Shown here piece after piece: positions 10,311 to 19,516 of a DNA stretch of 64,000 nt. Every line of letters begins with the position of its first letter. Position 1 is the first letter of the stretch. A program made the translations under genes and the position numbers. Under the pieces are notes generated by a model. It was not told where the DNA came from. It was given only the letters and a program-made list of their open reading frames with translations, and ran no database searches. This stretch comes from Strigamia acuminata (Eukaryota; Arthropoda; Chilopoda; Geophilomorpha; Linotaeniidae), in NCBI GenBank assembly GCA_949358305.1, contig OX442322.1, positions 1,800,001-1,864,000 on the forward strand. The letters run 5' to 3'.

Positions 10311-13300
10311 TTACAATCGGAAAATCCGAGAAATCAACGATTGTAAACGTTCCGATCCGAGCCACTTCGTGAAGATGTCGGCGACGTTGAGATCGCCGGG
10401 CACTTTGCGGAGTTCGAAGCGTCCCGCCGTATACCACTCCCTGAGCCAATGATAACGTACACGAATATGTCGAGTTTTCGAAGTTTCGACATCGTTGGAA
10501 GTAAACTGTATGGCCGAGAGAGCGTCGGAATAGATTACGGGTCGCGATAATCGGTTGAGGATCGGAAACTGAAGATAAACGTGGTCCAACCAGTAAAGTT
10601 CTTTGACGCACTCAACAAGGGCGATAAATTCTGCTTCCATTGTTGAGCATGCCACGGTCGACTGTTTACGACAGGACCAGCCGATTGGAATGTTGCCGAT
10701 GAAAGTAATATAGCCGCCGAAACTCAATGATGTCTCCGGATCGCATGCCCACGAAGCGTTGGTGTAAGCCCACAATTGCGAAGACGTACATCCCGATAGT
10801 TCGATACAAAAGTCTGCGGTGTTTGCCACGTACTGCAAGACTTGAAGTAATGCTCGAATGTGGGTCTTATTATAACAGGTGTTATACTGCGATAAATGGA
10901 TAACGGAGTAAAGTATATCGGGGCGTGTCCTCGAAGCCAAGAATAACAGTGATCCGATCAGCGAGCGGTATGGAAAATCTTCCAAATTCTCGGTCGATCC
11001 TCTGACAAGTGTCGTCCCGGGTGTCACGGGAACTTTCACGAGCTTGTTGGTCGAGGTTCCAAATTTCTTAATGATTTTCGCGATATAAGCACGTTGGGAA
11101 ATGAATGTGCGTCCCATATCACGAATAAACTCGACGCCTAACAATTTCGTAATCGGACCGAGATTGACGATTTGGAATTTCGAACTGATAAGTCGGATCA
11201 ATTGGTCGAAAACACTGTCGGACGCGTAGAATAAAATAATATCGTCCACGTAGACTAACATGATAGCGGAATTTCCGAAAACGTAAACACAATTGCAAGC
11301 TGGCATTCTTCGGAATCCGAGGTCTCGAAGCGTCTCGTCTAACTTTTCGAACCATTGTCTTCCCGACTGATGAAGGCCGTAAAGTGACTTGATGAGGAGC
11401 CACACATTGTTGGGGTTGGAACATGTAGCACCTGCAGGGATCCGCATGTAGACTTTATGTTTAAGTTCACCATACAGGTACGCACATTTCACATCTAAGT
11501 GTGCATCCTTCCAACCACGCAACACGACGAGAAGACAGAAGAATAAACGGATTAAAACAAAATTCACCACCGGACTGAAAACTTCATCGTAGTCGACTCC
11601 GAGAGTTTGACGAAAACCCTGGGCGACTAAACGAGCTCGATATCTTGTAATCGTTCCTGCTGCATCGGTCTTCAACTTAAAAAGCCATTTGCAGCCAAGA
11701 ATCGTAGTATCCGGTGGTCTTGGAACTTCGAGATAAACTTCTCTTTCGGTAAATGTGTCGAGCTCTTCCTTAATGGCTTCGCGCCATTTCGGAGCGTCGG
11801 AGAATTTCGGGATTTCAGCGTAGGAAGCTGGTTCCGTTCTACAGAGATGAGCGGCATGACGAACACCCGGAATAGTCGGCAATGTATACTCAATGTTGCT
11901 CCAAATAAACAGTTCTGGCTCATAATCGATATTGTTGAGCATACAATATTCCTCAACATCTCTCTGAGATCTAAGTCGAATGCCGGGCATCGGAAAGTAG
12001 TAAACGTCCGTTTTAATCGATCCCGGGACTTGATCCTTCCGGAGGTGTTCCTCGCGTCTCCAGTCACTGCACTTGGAATCTCCCCCAATGGGTCGCCAAA
12101 TATATGCAGTATGGCGATCCGTAGCAGGCAAGACTTCTGTCCCGACTATGTGCTGAATTGGAGCAGGAGACATTGGAGTATCGTCAAATACCGACACTGT
12201 GTGAGATAAGTCTGCTCCACGAGTTTTCCGGCGATATGTGATGTATCTAGCTGGAGAACCAGGCGGTGATTGGCGAGGAGACTGTTCTGCAGATGTCCCA
12301 GTGAAATCAGATGTTCTTGGAAGAATGGCTTGGTCATCAAAGTCAGCAATATCGTCATCTGTATCTCCTTCCTGATAGAGGATGGGATACGATTGTGAAT
12401 GTCCTAGACTTGCCGAACTCGGTAATTGCAGTGCACACGCATCCAACAATAACTGCTCTGGCGTTGTCGGAGGCGGCAATTGGATGACCGGTGTATGAAC
12501 AGAGTGAGGTGTCGATACGCCGCTGGCATGGCTAGCTCCACCATTATCGGAATCGTCGTCGGAATGATCAGAATGTTCGGAATCGGATCCTCTTGGCCAG
12601 TCATGGAACTGGACGTTGTCGTTAAACGAAACCGATTGCTGTCCGACATCAGAAAAAGTTTCTTCGGGCCGTTGAGATGCGCCACGAAGAGATTTCCGAT
12701 ATGATTGGCGTTTATCGATCTTGACATGAACCGTTTCGTAAACTCGATCTTCTACCGGATTCCAAACTCTATATCCGCGGGTACCAGTCGCGTAACCAAC
12801 GAGATATCCCTCCCATGCACGCGGATCTAGTTTCTTGCGGCCTGGCGCGGTGTAATGCACCCAGCATTTGGACCCCATTTTGCGTAGGTGTCGTAAAGAC
12901 AATGCTCGTTGTCGCCATAGGATATAGGGAATTTGATTATTCAACCTCGAATGCGGACTTCGGTTCTTCACATACGCGAAAGTGACTGCGAGTTCCGCCC
13001 AAAGGTCATCCGGGAGTTGAGTTTCGGAGATAAGAGATCGGACACTGTCGGCCATTGTTCGATTTATGCGTTCGGCAGTCCCGTTCATCTGGGGCGACGC
13101 GGGATTGGTCCTCTGCCCTTGGATGCCCTTTTCTCTGAGATAGTTCAGAAATTCATTTGACATGAATTCGCCGCCACGGTCAGATCTAATCGCCTTCACG
13201 CGAGTGTTCTGTATTCGTTCGACGCGGGCGACGAAGTCTTTGAACGCTCCAAAGGTCTGCGACTTCTGTGCCAACGGGATAATCCACGTATAACGCGTGG

Positions 13301-15263
13301 CATCGTCGATGATGGTGAAAACATAATCCGAACCGCCCAGGGACGTTAGCGGGGCTGGCCCCCACAAATCCATGTGTAGAAGATCCAATGGTTTCGATGT
13401 ACAGGGGTTCGGGTCCGGTTTATGAGAAGCTCTGGTCGATTTCGCAATTCTACAATCGTTACAGGACAATTCCTGTCGGACTTCAGCTGGTTGCAGACCA
13501 TAAACCTGGTCGTTGGCTGCCAGAAGCTTCATTGCATTAGTATGTAGGTGACCGAGACGACTGTGCCATAGACCGGTGGCGTCTTTAACCGAAGCAGGAT
13601 TAGCAATTACCTTCTTCTGTAACGGAGGTGAATTGCCGGGAGGAGGGGAAGTCGGTATTAACTGCAGAACATTGGAATAGGACTGGGTGGTCGGATTGAC
13701 AATGACCGGTGGAGGAATAGGAGTAAGGACGGGAAAAAGTGTAGGATCGGTCAGGTTTGGAATTGGTTGGGTGGGAATTGCCTTCACACTCTCAACCGCT
13801 GGCGGATCAAAACGATAGTCTGTAATTTCCCGTTGCTTTTGTTTTCCGTTAACCGGTTTCGGAACATTGTCGAAATCCACTTCCGTCGTGACCAGTGTTT
13901 TGACAGGTTGAATTACCGGTGGAGTGGCCGTCGAAACCGTTGTCGAACTGATGGGAACCGAGCACAAACCGTCCAAATAATACAAGCCACCACGTTCTTT
14001 AGCACGGATGATCGGCATACGATAGTCCGATTCGTAAACGTTGACCTCTCCGTTGAAAATATGGATGTGGTGACGCGTTTTGTCAATTTTCGACACCGAA
14101 ATCAAATTTGCTTCGAAATTCGGTGCGTACAGAACATTCCTTAAATCGAGAACGCAATCCGCATCATCAACTGAAGTGAGAAGTTGAACCGTTCCCCGTC
14201 CAGTGACCTGCGATTTCCCTTGTCCTAACTCGATGTCGAAAGGCGGAATGTTCGTGAAATCGGTGAATAAGGCTCGTACATGGGTCACATGGTCGGTAGC
14301 GCCACAGTCGACAATCCACTCATTGGATTGCATAAAGTGGGCAACTGGGCGCTCAACGACTTGCGGTGCACTGCAGAAAAATGTCCCTTTCCGAATTGGA
14401 CGTGAACTTCCTCGAGGACGAGTATCTTCGACCTTGGCGACGGCGTTCTTGTTCCGTCTTCGACTCTTGCTTCTCGATGAGCGTTGTACGGAAGTCGTCG
14501 GCTGATTCCGATTTTCACGTCGAGGGTGGGGGCACTTATTCGCGTAGTGGCCCATCTGGTCGCAATTGAAACACCGAATAGTTGACAAATCACGAGCACC
14601 GGATTTATTGCGTTGGCGAAACTGTCCTTTCGCAGAAGCATGAGCCGTCGGTGGAGTTGTTCGAAGCAGACCCGCCGATCTTAAACGAGATTGTTCGGAT
14701 ATCAACTGTTCGGCAACCAAAGTCGGTGTAAATTTGTCATCCGGCCAATGGTAAATTGCGAACGTTGCCTGGGCATACTCAGGTGGCAATCCCTTAAGAT
14801 ACTGATATGCGTGGTGGTCGGGCGAAGTTTCCTCTTTAACGTCCTTTAATTGCCTAACATAGTGATCGACTCTGGCAATAAAATCCGGCATATCCTCGTT
14901 GGGTCCAATCTGGAGATTTAAAAACTCCCAACGCATGGCTGCTCTTCTGGCCCGTGAGCTTGGCGCATAAATCTTAGCCAGCGCGTCCCACGCCTCTTTT
15001 GGCGTGTTACACGTATCTAAAACCGATCGTTTGGGCTCGCTGACTTGAATATAGATGTGGCCGAGGGCTTTATCTTTCTTGGTCATGTACCGATCCTTCT
15101 CTTTTTCACTTAAAGTTAGTAAATGTTCGGCTTCTTTCTCTTCGGTAACATGCCTCCAAAGGCCCTCGGACTTTAGCAGCATACGCATCGATCGCTGCCA
15201 CTGCTCGTAGTTTCCAACTCCGAGTACGGGAATTTTGCTTGATGAATCTCCGGATTTGTGCAT
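10311..15263 (-). CDS. Element B Gag-Pol polyprotein (1650 aa)
   Basis: A single uninterrupted copia Gag-Pol. Gag: residues 1-200 (UBN2-like, GNYEQW at 17-22) and a CCHC knuckle at 231-244. Protease: D319 in IVDCGATD (Cys where Ser is usual). Integrase: H567, H572, C601, C604 head and the D632, D695, E731 triad with exact D-35-E spacing. An acidic and proline-rich linker occupies about 850-1090. RT: about 1160-1420, with D1257 and the YVDD box at 1338-1341. RNase H: about 1480-1620, with TMEAEF (E1543/E1545) and YSDA (D1580). The first RNase H catalytic Asp, conserved as TDAS in A and C, is Asn here (TNAS, residue 1502, codon 10758-10760). The polyprotein would be cleaved by its own protease. 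Gag and pol share one frame, with no frameshift signal. Confidence 0.95.
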   Translation of the reverse strand: MHKSGDSSSKIPVLGVGNYEQWQRSMRMLLKSEGLWRHVTEEKEAEHLLTLSEKEKDRYMTKKDKALGHIYIQVSEPKRSVLDTCNTPKEAWDALAKIYAPSSRARRAAMRWEFLNLQIGPNEDMPDFIARVDHYVRQLKDVKEETSPDHHAYQYLKGLPPEYAQATFAIYHWPDDKFTPTLVAEQLISEQSRLRSAGLLRTTPPTAHASAKGQFRQRNKSGARDLSTIRCFNCDQMGHYANKCPHPRRENRNQPTTSVQRSSRSKSRRRNKNAVAKVEDTRPRGSSRPIRKGTFFCSAPQVVERPVAHFMQSNEWIVDCGATDHVTHVRALFTDFTNIPPFDIELGQGKSQVTGRGTVQLLTSVDDADCVLDLRNVLYAPNFEANLISVSKIDKTRHHIHIFNGEVNVYESDYRMPIIRAKERGGLYYLDGLCSVPISSTTVSTATPPVIQPVKTLVTTEVDFDNVPKPVNGKQKQREITDYRFDPPAVESVKAIPTQPIPNLTDPTLFPVLTPIPPPVIVNPTTQSYSNVLQLIPTSPPPGNSPPLQKKVIANPASVKDATGLWHSRLGHLHTNAMKLLAANDQVYGLQPAEVRQELSCNDCRIAKSTRASHKPDPNPCTSKPLDLLHMDLWGPAPLTSLGGSDYVFTIIDDATRYTWIIPLAQKSQTFGAFKDFVARVERIQNTRVKAIRSDRGGEFMSNEFLNYLREKGIQGQRTNPASPQMNGTAERINRTMADSVRSLISETQLPDDLWAELAVTFAYVKNRSPHSRLNNQIPYILWRQRALSLRHLRKMGSKCWVHYTAPGRKKLDPRAWEGYLVGYATGTRGYRVWNPVEDRVYETVHVKIDKRQSYRKSLRGASQRPEETFSDVGQQSVSFNDNVQFHDWPRGSDSEHSDHSDDDSDNGGASHASGVSTPHSVHTPVIQLPPPTTPEQLLLDACALQLPSSASLGHSQSYPILYQEGDTDDDIADFDDQAILPRTSDFTGTSAEQSPRQSPPGSPARYITYRRKTRGADLSHTVSVFDDTPMSPAPIQHIVGTEVLPATDRHTAYIWRPIGGDSKCSDWRREEHLRKDQVPGSIKTDVYYFPMPGIRLRSQRDVEEYCMLNNIDYEPELFIWSNIEYTLPTIPGVRHAAHLCRTEPASYAEIPKFSDAPKWREAIKEELDTFTEREVYLEVPRPPDTTILGCKWLFKLKTDAAGTITRYRARLVAQGFRQTLGVDYDEVFSPVVNFVLIRLFFCLLVVLRGWKDAHLDVKCAYLYGELKHKVYMRIPAGATCSNPNNVWLLIKSLYGLHQSGRQWFEKLDETLRDLGFRRMPACNCVYVFGNSAIMLVYVDDIILFYASDSVFDQLIRLISSKFQIVNLGPITKLLGVEFIRDMGRTFISQRAYIAKIIKKFGTSTNKLVKVPVTPGTTLVRGSTENLEDFPYRSLIGSLLFLASRTRPDILYSVIHLSQYNTCYNKTHIRALLQVLQYVANTADFCIELSGCTSSQLWAYTNASWACDPETSLSFGGYITFIGNIPIGWSCRKQSTVACSTMEAEFIALVECVKELYWLDHVYLQFPILNRLSRPVIYSDALSAIQFTSNDVETSKTRHIRVRYHWLREWYTAGRFELRKVPGDLNVADIFTKWLGSERLQSLISRIFRL

Positions 15264-16136
15264 CGTGGCGTGGAAAACTCAACACTCCGCGACGAAAACA
15301 CAGGCTCAGAGAAATGGTACACACGAGACACCGTAGCACTGCACGAAAACGAAGCACAACACTCGATGCGAAGCACTTTCGAGGCGGAAACCGTCAAATT
15401 GGGCAATTCCTTCTGAAGGAATTCAAAAACCTCCGGTAGCCAGTCTGAGAGGGTCCGATCGGTGCACCTGGGCCCGCGGGAAACCTCACTTGTACCACGA
15501 CAAGCACTACCGGAGAATACGTAATCGCTTGATCGGATTCGATCGAAGGGCGAATACGATACTAAATGTCCCCCAAAAGCCTTAAATTCTACCTTAAAGT
15601 TAACAATGTAAATCGACAAGAAGGAGAAATAGATGAATCGATTGCGGATGCAATCCTCGTGCAAATGAAGGCACGGCGCAGCTTTCTCGAAAAGCTGGAG
15701 AAAGCGCAATTCGGACGTCAATGTCCGAATTCTTCTCGAATAATCGAGGCTCTTCGTCCGCTTGAAAAGATCGGTGATCACGACCGTTCACCGGGGAACT
15801 AAGCCGCCAATAATCTAGTATTGGATTCTCGTTGTATCCGCCGCAACGTGCTAAGCGGAGAAGTGAATCCAGATTGACGAAAAACCTGAAAAAACAAAAA
15901 TTTGTCGCGAAATTCGCGAATCCCGCGGAATTTCGGACAAAATTAACGAAGCAATGGTGAAATAGACTGCCCTGGCAGTCCAGAACGTCGATCGAACGTT
16001 TCGAAGCGAAGATTCGGGCGAAAATCGTCGAAATCGGCGAAATCTGAAAATAAAATGAATTTCGCCGCAAAAATCGCGAATTCCGCGAAAATTACGCCGA
16101 AAATTAGGTGAAAAATAAGAGCAGATCGTCCCCAGA
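15264..16136 (-). other. Untranslated leader of element B
   Basis: This is about 870 bp between the PBS and the Gag ATG on the minus strand. I see no conserved coding frame. Such leaders usually hold packaging and dimerisation signals, but none can be identified by eye. Confidence 0.6.
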
Positions 16137-16148
16137 CCTCTGCTACCA
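16137..16148 (-). other. Primer-binding site of element B (initiator tRNA-Met)
   Basis: The minus strand reads TGGTAGCAGAGG one base after the 5' LTR end, complementary to the last 12 bases of animal initiator tRNA-Met with CCA. Confidence 0.85.
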
Positions 16149-16149
16149 C

Positions 16150-16751
16150 TGTAGGAGAGTGGTGCGCAAATAATCGGCAAATGAACCGATGTGGAAGCGT
16201 GAAATAAAGTGCGTCGCATGCGACGGTTAATTCCGATAACAGAATCGCGTGATGCGATTCGAGCGAGCGCGTGATGCGGTTCGAGCGAGCGCGTGATGCG
16301 ATTCGAGCGAGCGCGTGATGCGATTCGAGCGAGCGCGCGACTTGTGGTCGCTTATATGCGCTTAAATAGCACTGAGGGTGCTCTAAAGTGAAGGTAAACA
16401 CTTAAAAACATAAAAGTTTAATGAAAAGTAAACCATATCTTACATAAATGGATTTCCAAAGGTGAAAAGATGTAAAAGTGCACACACCTGTGTGCGCTGC
16501 CATCTTGGATTCGGGATAAGAGTGTCACAGCACTCTGGTGACAGTTATTAACATTAAGTTTTAAATTAAAGAACAAATCATCTAAGTAAAACATAAGCAA
16601 AGTATGGAATTACATACTGGACAGCAGAAATTAAATCCAAATAGAGAAAACAGTAAATAAATGATCAAATATCAATACAATGTGTTTGAACACAAAACAT
16701 ATAGTATATAAACATTTGATATCGACAACATGAGTGGTTCTTAGACCAACA
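16150..16751 (-). repeat. 5' LTR of element B
   Basis: A 602-bp partner of 9501-10102, with about 0.8% difference. It contains the same 22-bp repeats and TATA-like motif. Confidence 0.95.
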
Positions 16752-16756
16752 GACAT

Positions 16757-17927
16757 CAAGGCCGCGTACCTCTACGGGGACCTTGACGTGCCCCAATACA
16801 TGGTGATACCAAAGGGGTATCAAACCGTCTTAAATGAAGGCAAATGTTGGCGACTCGAGAAAGCCCTATACGGGTTACACCAAAGTGGCAGGATGTGGTT
16901 TCAAAGGCTACACCTGGAGCTTTTGAAAATCGGATTCTCGAGCGTGCCCGGCTTAAACTGTGTGTATGCACTGGGTGGGAATGTAATCTTAATCGTTTAC
17001 GTGGATGACATCGTTATTTTTACACGAGATGCAGAAGTCGAGGGATACATTCTCCAGTGGATAAGCGAGGTCTTTGAAATGGTAAATTTGGGCCCGGTAA
17101 CATTACTCTTAGGGGTGGAGTTTAAACGTGATAACGGGATGGTTCAAATTCACCAACGTAGTTACATTGAAAGGATCTGTAAACAGTTTAATGTGAGGGC
17201 AAACCAACACTCGAACACGCCAGGGGCTGTAGGGACGATGATAAAAGGGCCAAGTACGGGTGAACGTATTGACACGTCATTTCCCTACAGATCTCTCGTA
17301 GGATGTTTAATGTTTATTGCAACAAGAACAAGGCCAGACATCTTGTTCTCAACGATAGTCTTATCTCAATACAATGAGTGTCACACATCAAAGCACGTTA
17401 AAATGCTATTGCAAGTTCTAAGATACCTTAGAACCACGAAAGATTATTGTATCGATCTGTCTAGGTGTGAAAACGTTGAATTGTCAGCTTACACTGACGC
17501 GTCCTACGCCACCGACCAGAACAAGCGAAGAAGCTTCGGGGGCCATATTGTATTCTTAGGAGGAGTTCCTATTACATGGTCTTGCCGCCGTCAGCGAATG
17601 ACGACGTTGTCGATTATGGAGAGTGAGTTTTTGGCAATCGTTGACGGTGTGCGCAAACTCATATGGCTCTCGCGCATTTTTGAGATTGATCTTGTCGAAA
17701 GCTTATTCGATTGCAAGAAACCAAATATTCTTGCGGATTCAACCGCCGCAATACAGTACTCCAAAAATAGAGTGGAGAACAGATCGAATAAGCATATAGA
17801 GGTAAAGTATCACTTTCACCGTGATCTTTACGAAGCGGGAAAGTTTAGCATTTATCACATCCCGGGCGAGTCAAATATCGCAGACTTATTAACCAAATGG
17901 TTATCGCGCCCGCGTTTGCGATGTTGA
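16757..17927 (+). pseudogene. Element A Gag-Pol, second part: RT and RNase H
   Basis: This continues A's polyprotein after element B. The frame resumes at DIKAAYLYG, immediately after the duplicated GACAT. RT shows LYGLHQSG and the YVDD box (VYVDDIVIF). RNase H shows TDAS, IMESEF and ADSTAAIQ with the catalytic acids kept, and ends GESNIADLLTKWLS. The stop is at 17925-17927. No frameshift is visible in this half. It is uncoupled from Gag only by element B and by the TAA at 8566. Confidence 0.9.
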
Positions 17928-17960
17928 TTGAAAATGTTTTTGCTTAGAAGTTATAAGCGA

Positions 17961-17972
17961 TCAGAGGGGGTA
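17961..17972 (+). other. Polypurine tract of element A
   Basis: CAGAGGGGGTA directly precedes the 3' LTR start TGTTGGGAATC. Confidence 0.75.
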
Positions 17973-18468
17973 TGTTGGGAATCGGTTTCCACAGTGATCG
18001 CATATAACGACTTGTTTACGGTGCGTGTTTCCGTCTTAGCGCGCCAAGAGCGATGTTTAAGCGGCAATCCAGCGCTATTACACATAAAGCAGGACAAATC
18101 CTCTGTGGATTACAGAATGAATCTCATAGGATTTCAGAACATAAGCTATACAATGACTATAGAACAAATCACACAGGTACAAATAAGGCGCAGTATTTGG
18201 ACCAGCACCGAAAAACCTCAAATGCGCGATACAACAACTCCTCGCTATCGTACACGGAACCAAACACTGCAAACGACGGTTTGCATTGATGCTATCCATG
18301 CTATCCACATGCTATCCACATTGGGTATTCGTCGTACACATGTAAACACAGGGCCAATGTGTAATAGCGCTGGATCGCCGCTTAAACATCGCTCTTGGCG
18401 CGCTAAGACGGAAACACGCACCGTAAACAAGTCGTTATACGCGATCACTGTGGAAACCGATTCCCACA
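17973..18468 (+). repeat. Rearranged 3' LTR of element A
   Basis: 496 bp. The first 113 bp (17973-18085) are a direct copy of the 5' LTR start (2337-2449). From ACAT at 18082-18085 onward the sequence is the reverse complement of 2714-2337 and ends GATTCCCACA, the inverted LTR start. It also has a small extra tandem ATGCTATCC tract near 18289-18318. The remaining LTR sequence corresponding to 2715-2843 is absent. The element is nonetheless flanked by a clean AATAA TSD, so this structure appears to have been what integrated. Confidence 0.85.
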
Positions 18469-19516
18469 AATAATAGACATCGATTTTGATCGACCCTGGA
18501 ACTTGATCTTTTCTTAAATGTTCCTCACGTCTCCATCGGCTGCAAACGGAATCTCCACCGATGGTCGACGGATTTGTAGGATCGTTTGTAGGAGCTGGAG
18601 TCGGAGTCATTGGCGCAGCGTCATAGATCGGAGTCGTTTGCTGCGGCAACTTTACGCTTGCCCCCCTACGCGTTGTTACGTATCTATTTGGAGAGTCAGG
18701 TGGGGACAGCCGTTCTGGAGAGTCAGTTGTCTGTCTCGTAGCGATCTTAATGGTCATTGCTTGATTCAGAAGACCGGTCTCATCCTCATCTGAGTCCTCT
18801 TGTAATAGCATTTTCGGGAATGACCTCGAACGACAAAAGTTCAGTCGCGGAGGGCGGCGTGGCGGTGAACCTAATGGCGAATTTGGCAAAGAACGTGACG
18901 GAGAAATGTGAATTGTTCCCTCTTCTCCGGGCATTGACGATGGAGCAGACGCAAAAGATTTATCCTCTTTTGATGAAACGCTCCCGCCAGTACCGTTGTC
19001 CGATTCTTCACTTGACAACGAACTGCTATCTTCCGAATCTGCTGTCCTCGACCAGCGAACATATGTGACGTTATCGTCGAAATTGACATGAGGTCTAGAT
19101 TGGTTAGGCGGACGATTTTTGAGATATGCGAAAGTCACTGCGAATTCGGCCCAAAGTTCATCCGGAAAGCGGGTTTCCTCAAGAATTGCACGAACATTAT
19201 CGATCATCGTGCGGTTTATCCGCTCTGCCGTTCCGTTCATCTGGGGGCTCGATGGATTAGTCCGTTGGCCTTCAATTCCCTTATCTTTGAGGTATCGGAG
19301 GAACTCGTTTGACATAAATTCCGCCCCTCGGTCGGAACGAATAGCTTTGATGCGTGTGCCGGCAACGTTTTCGATCCGAGCGACAAAGTCTTTAAACACA
19401 CCGAAAACCTGTGACTTTTGGGCCATGAGGATGATCCAAGAATAGCGGGTCGCATCATCGATAACAGTAAGAACGTAGCGTGCACCGCCAAAAGAAGTCA
19501 TAGGCTCCGGTCCCCA
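18469..19516 (-). pseudogene. Element C Pol, middle block: integrase core and linker
   Basis: Copia integrase with the second catalytic Asp (RSDRGAEF) and the Glu (TAERINR), followed by a Ser/Pro/acid-rich linker like B's. Relative to B, about 110 residues of the integrase C-terminal region are missing in frame, near 19090-19115, where the frame passes from AYLKNR straight to a stretch matching the linker. The block is bounded by element A on the left (after DVYY) and element D on the right (after HMDVWG, the first catalytic Asp). Confidence 0.8.

Larger units (their letters stand above)
9501..16751 (-). mobile_element. Full-length Ty1/copia element B
   Basis: A complete 7251-bp minus-strand element with two 602-bp LTRs (about five differences), a tRNA-iMet PBS, a polypurine tract and an unbroken Gag-Pol of 1650 residues. 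It is flanked by the 5-bp TSD GACAT (9496-9500, 16752-16756). It sits in element A's RT, right after the codon for the first catalytic Asp. Removing 7256 bp (element plus one TSD) restores A's frame. It is the best-preserved element in the window, apart from an RNase H active-site change (residue 1502). Confidence 0.95.
2337..18468 (+). mobile_element. Ty1/copia element A, interrupted by a solo LTR and element B
   Basis: This is a plus-strand copia element flanked by the 5-bp TSD AATAA (2332-2336 and 18469-18473). It is inserted in the pol linker of element C. Order: 5' LTR, PBS, leader, Gag-protease-integrase-RT start (6175-9500), RT rest-RNase H (16757-17927), polypurine tract, rearranged 3' LTR. 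The inserts are a D-family solo LTR (3008-5062) and copia element B (9501-16751). Without inserts and their extra TSD copies it is about 6.8 kb. Defects: one in-frame TAA at 8566-8568, a Gag lacking the usual N-terminal half, and a 3' LTR replaced in part by an inverted copy of the 5' LTR. Confidence 0.88.
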
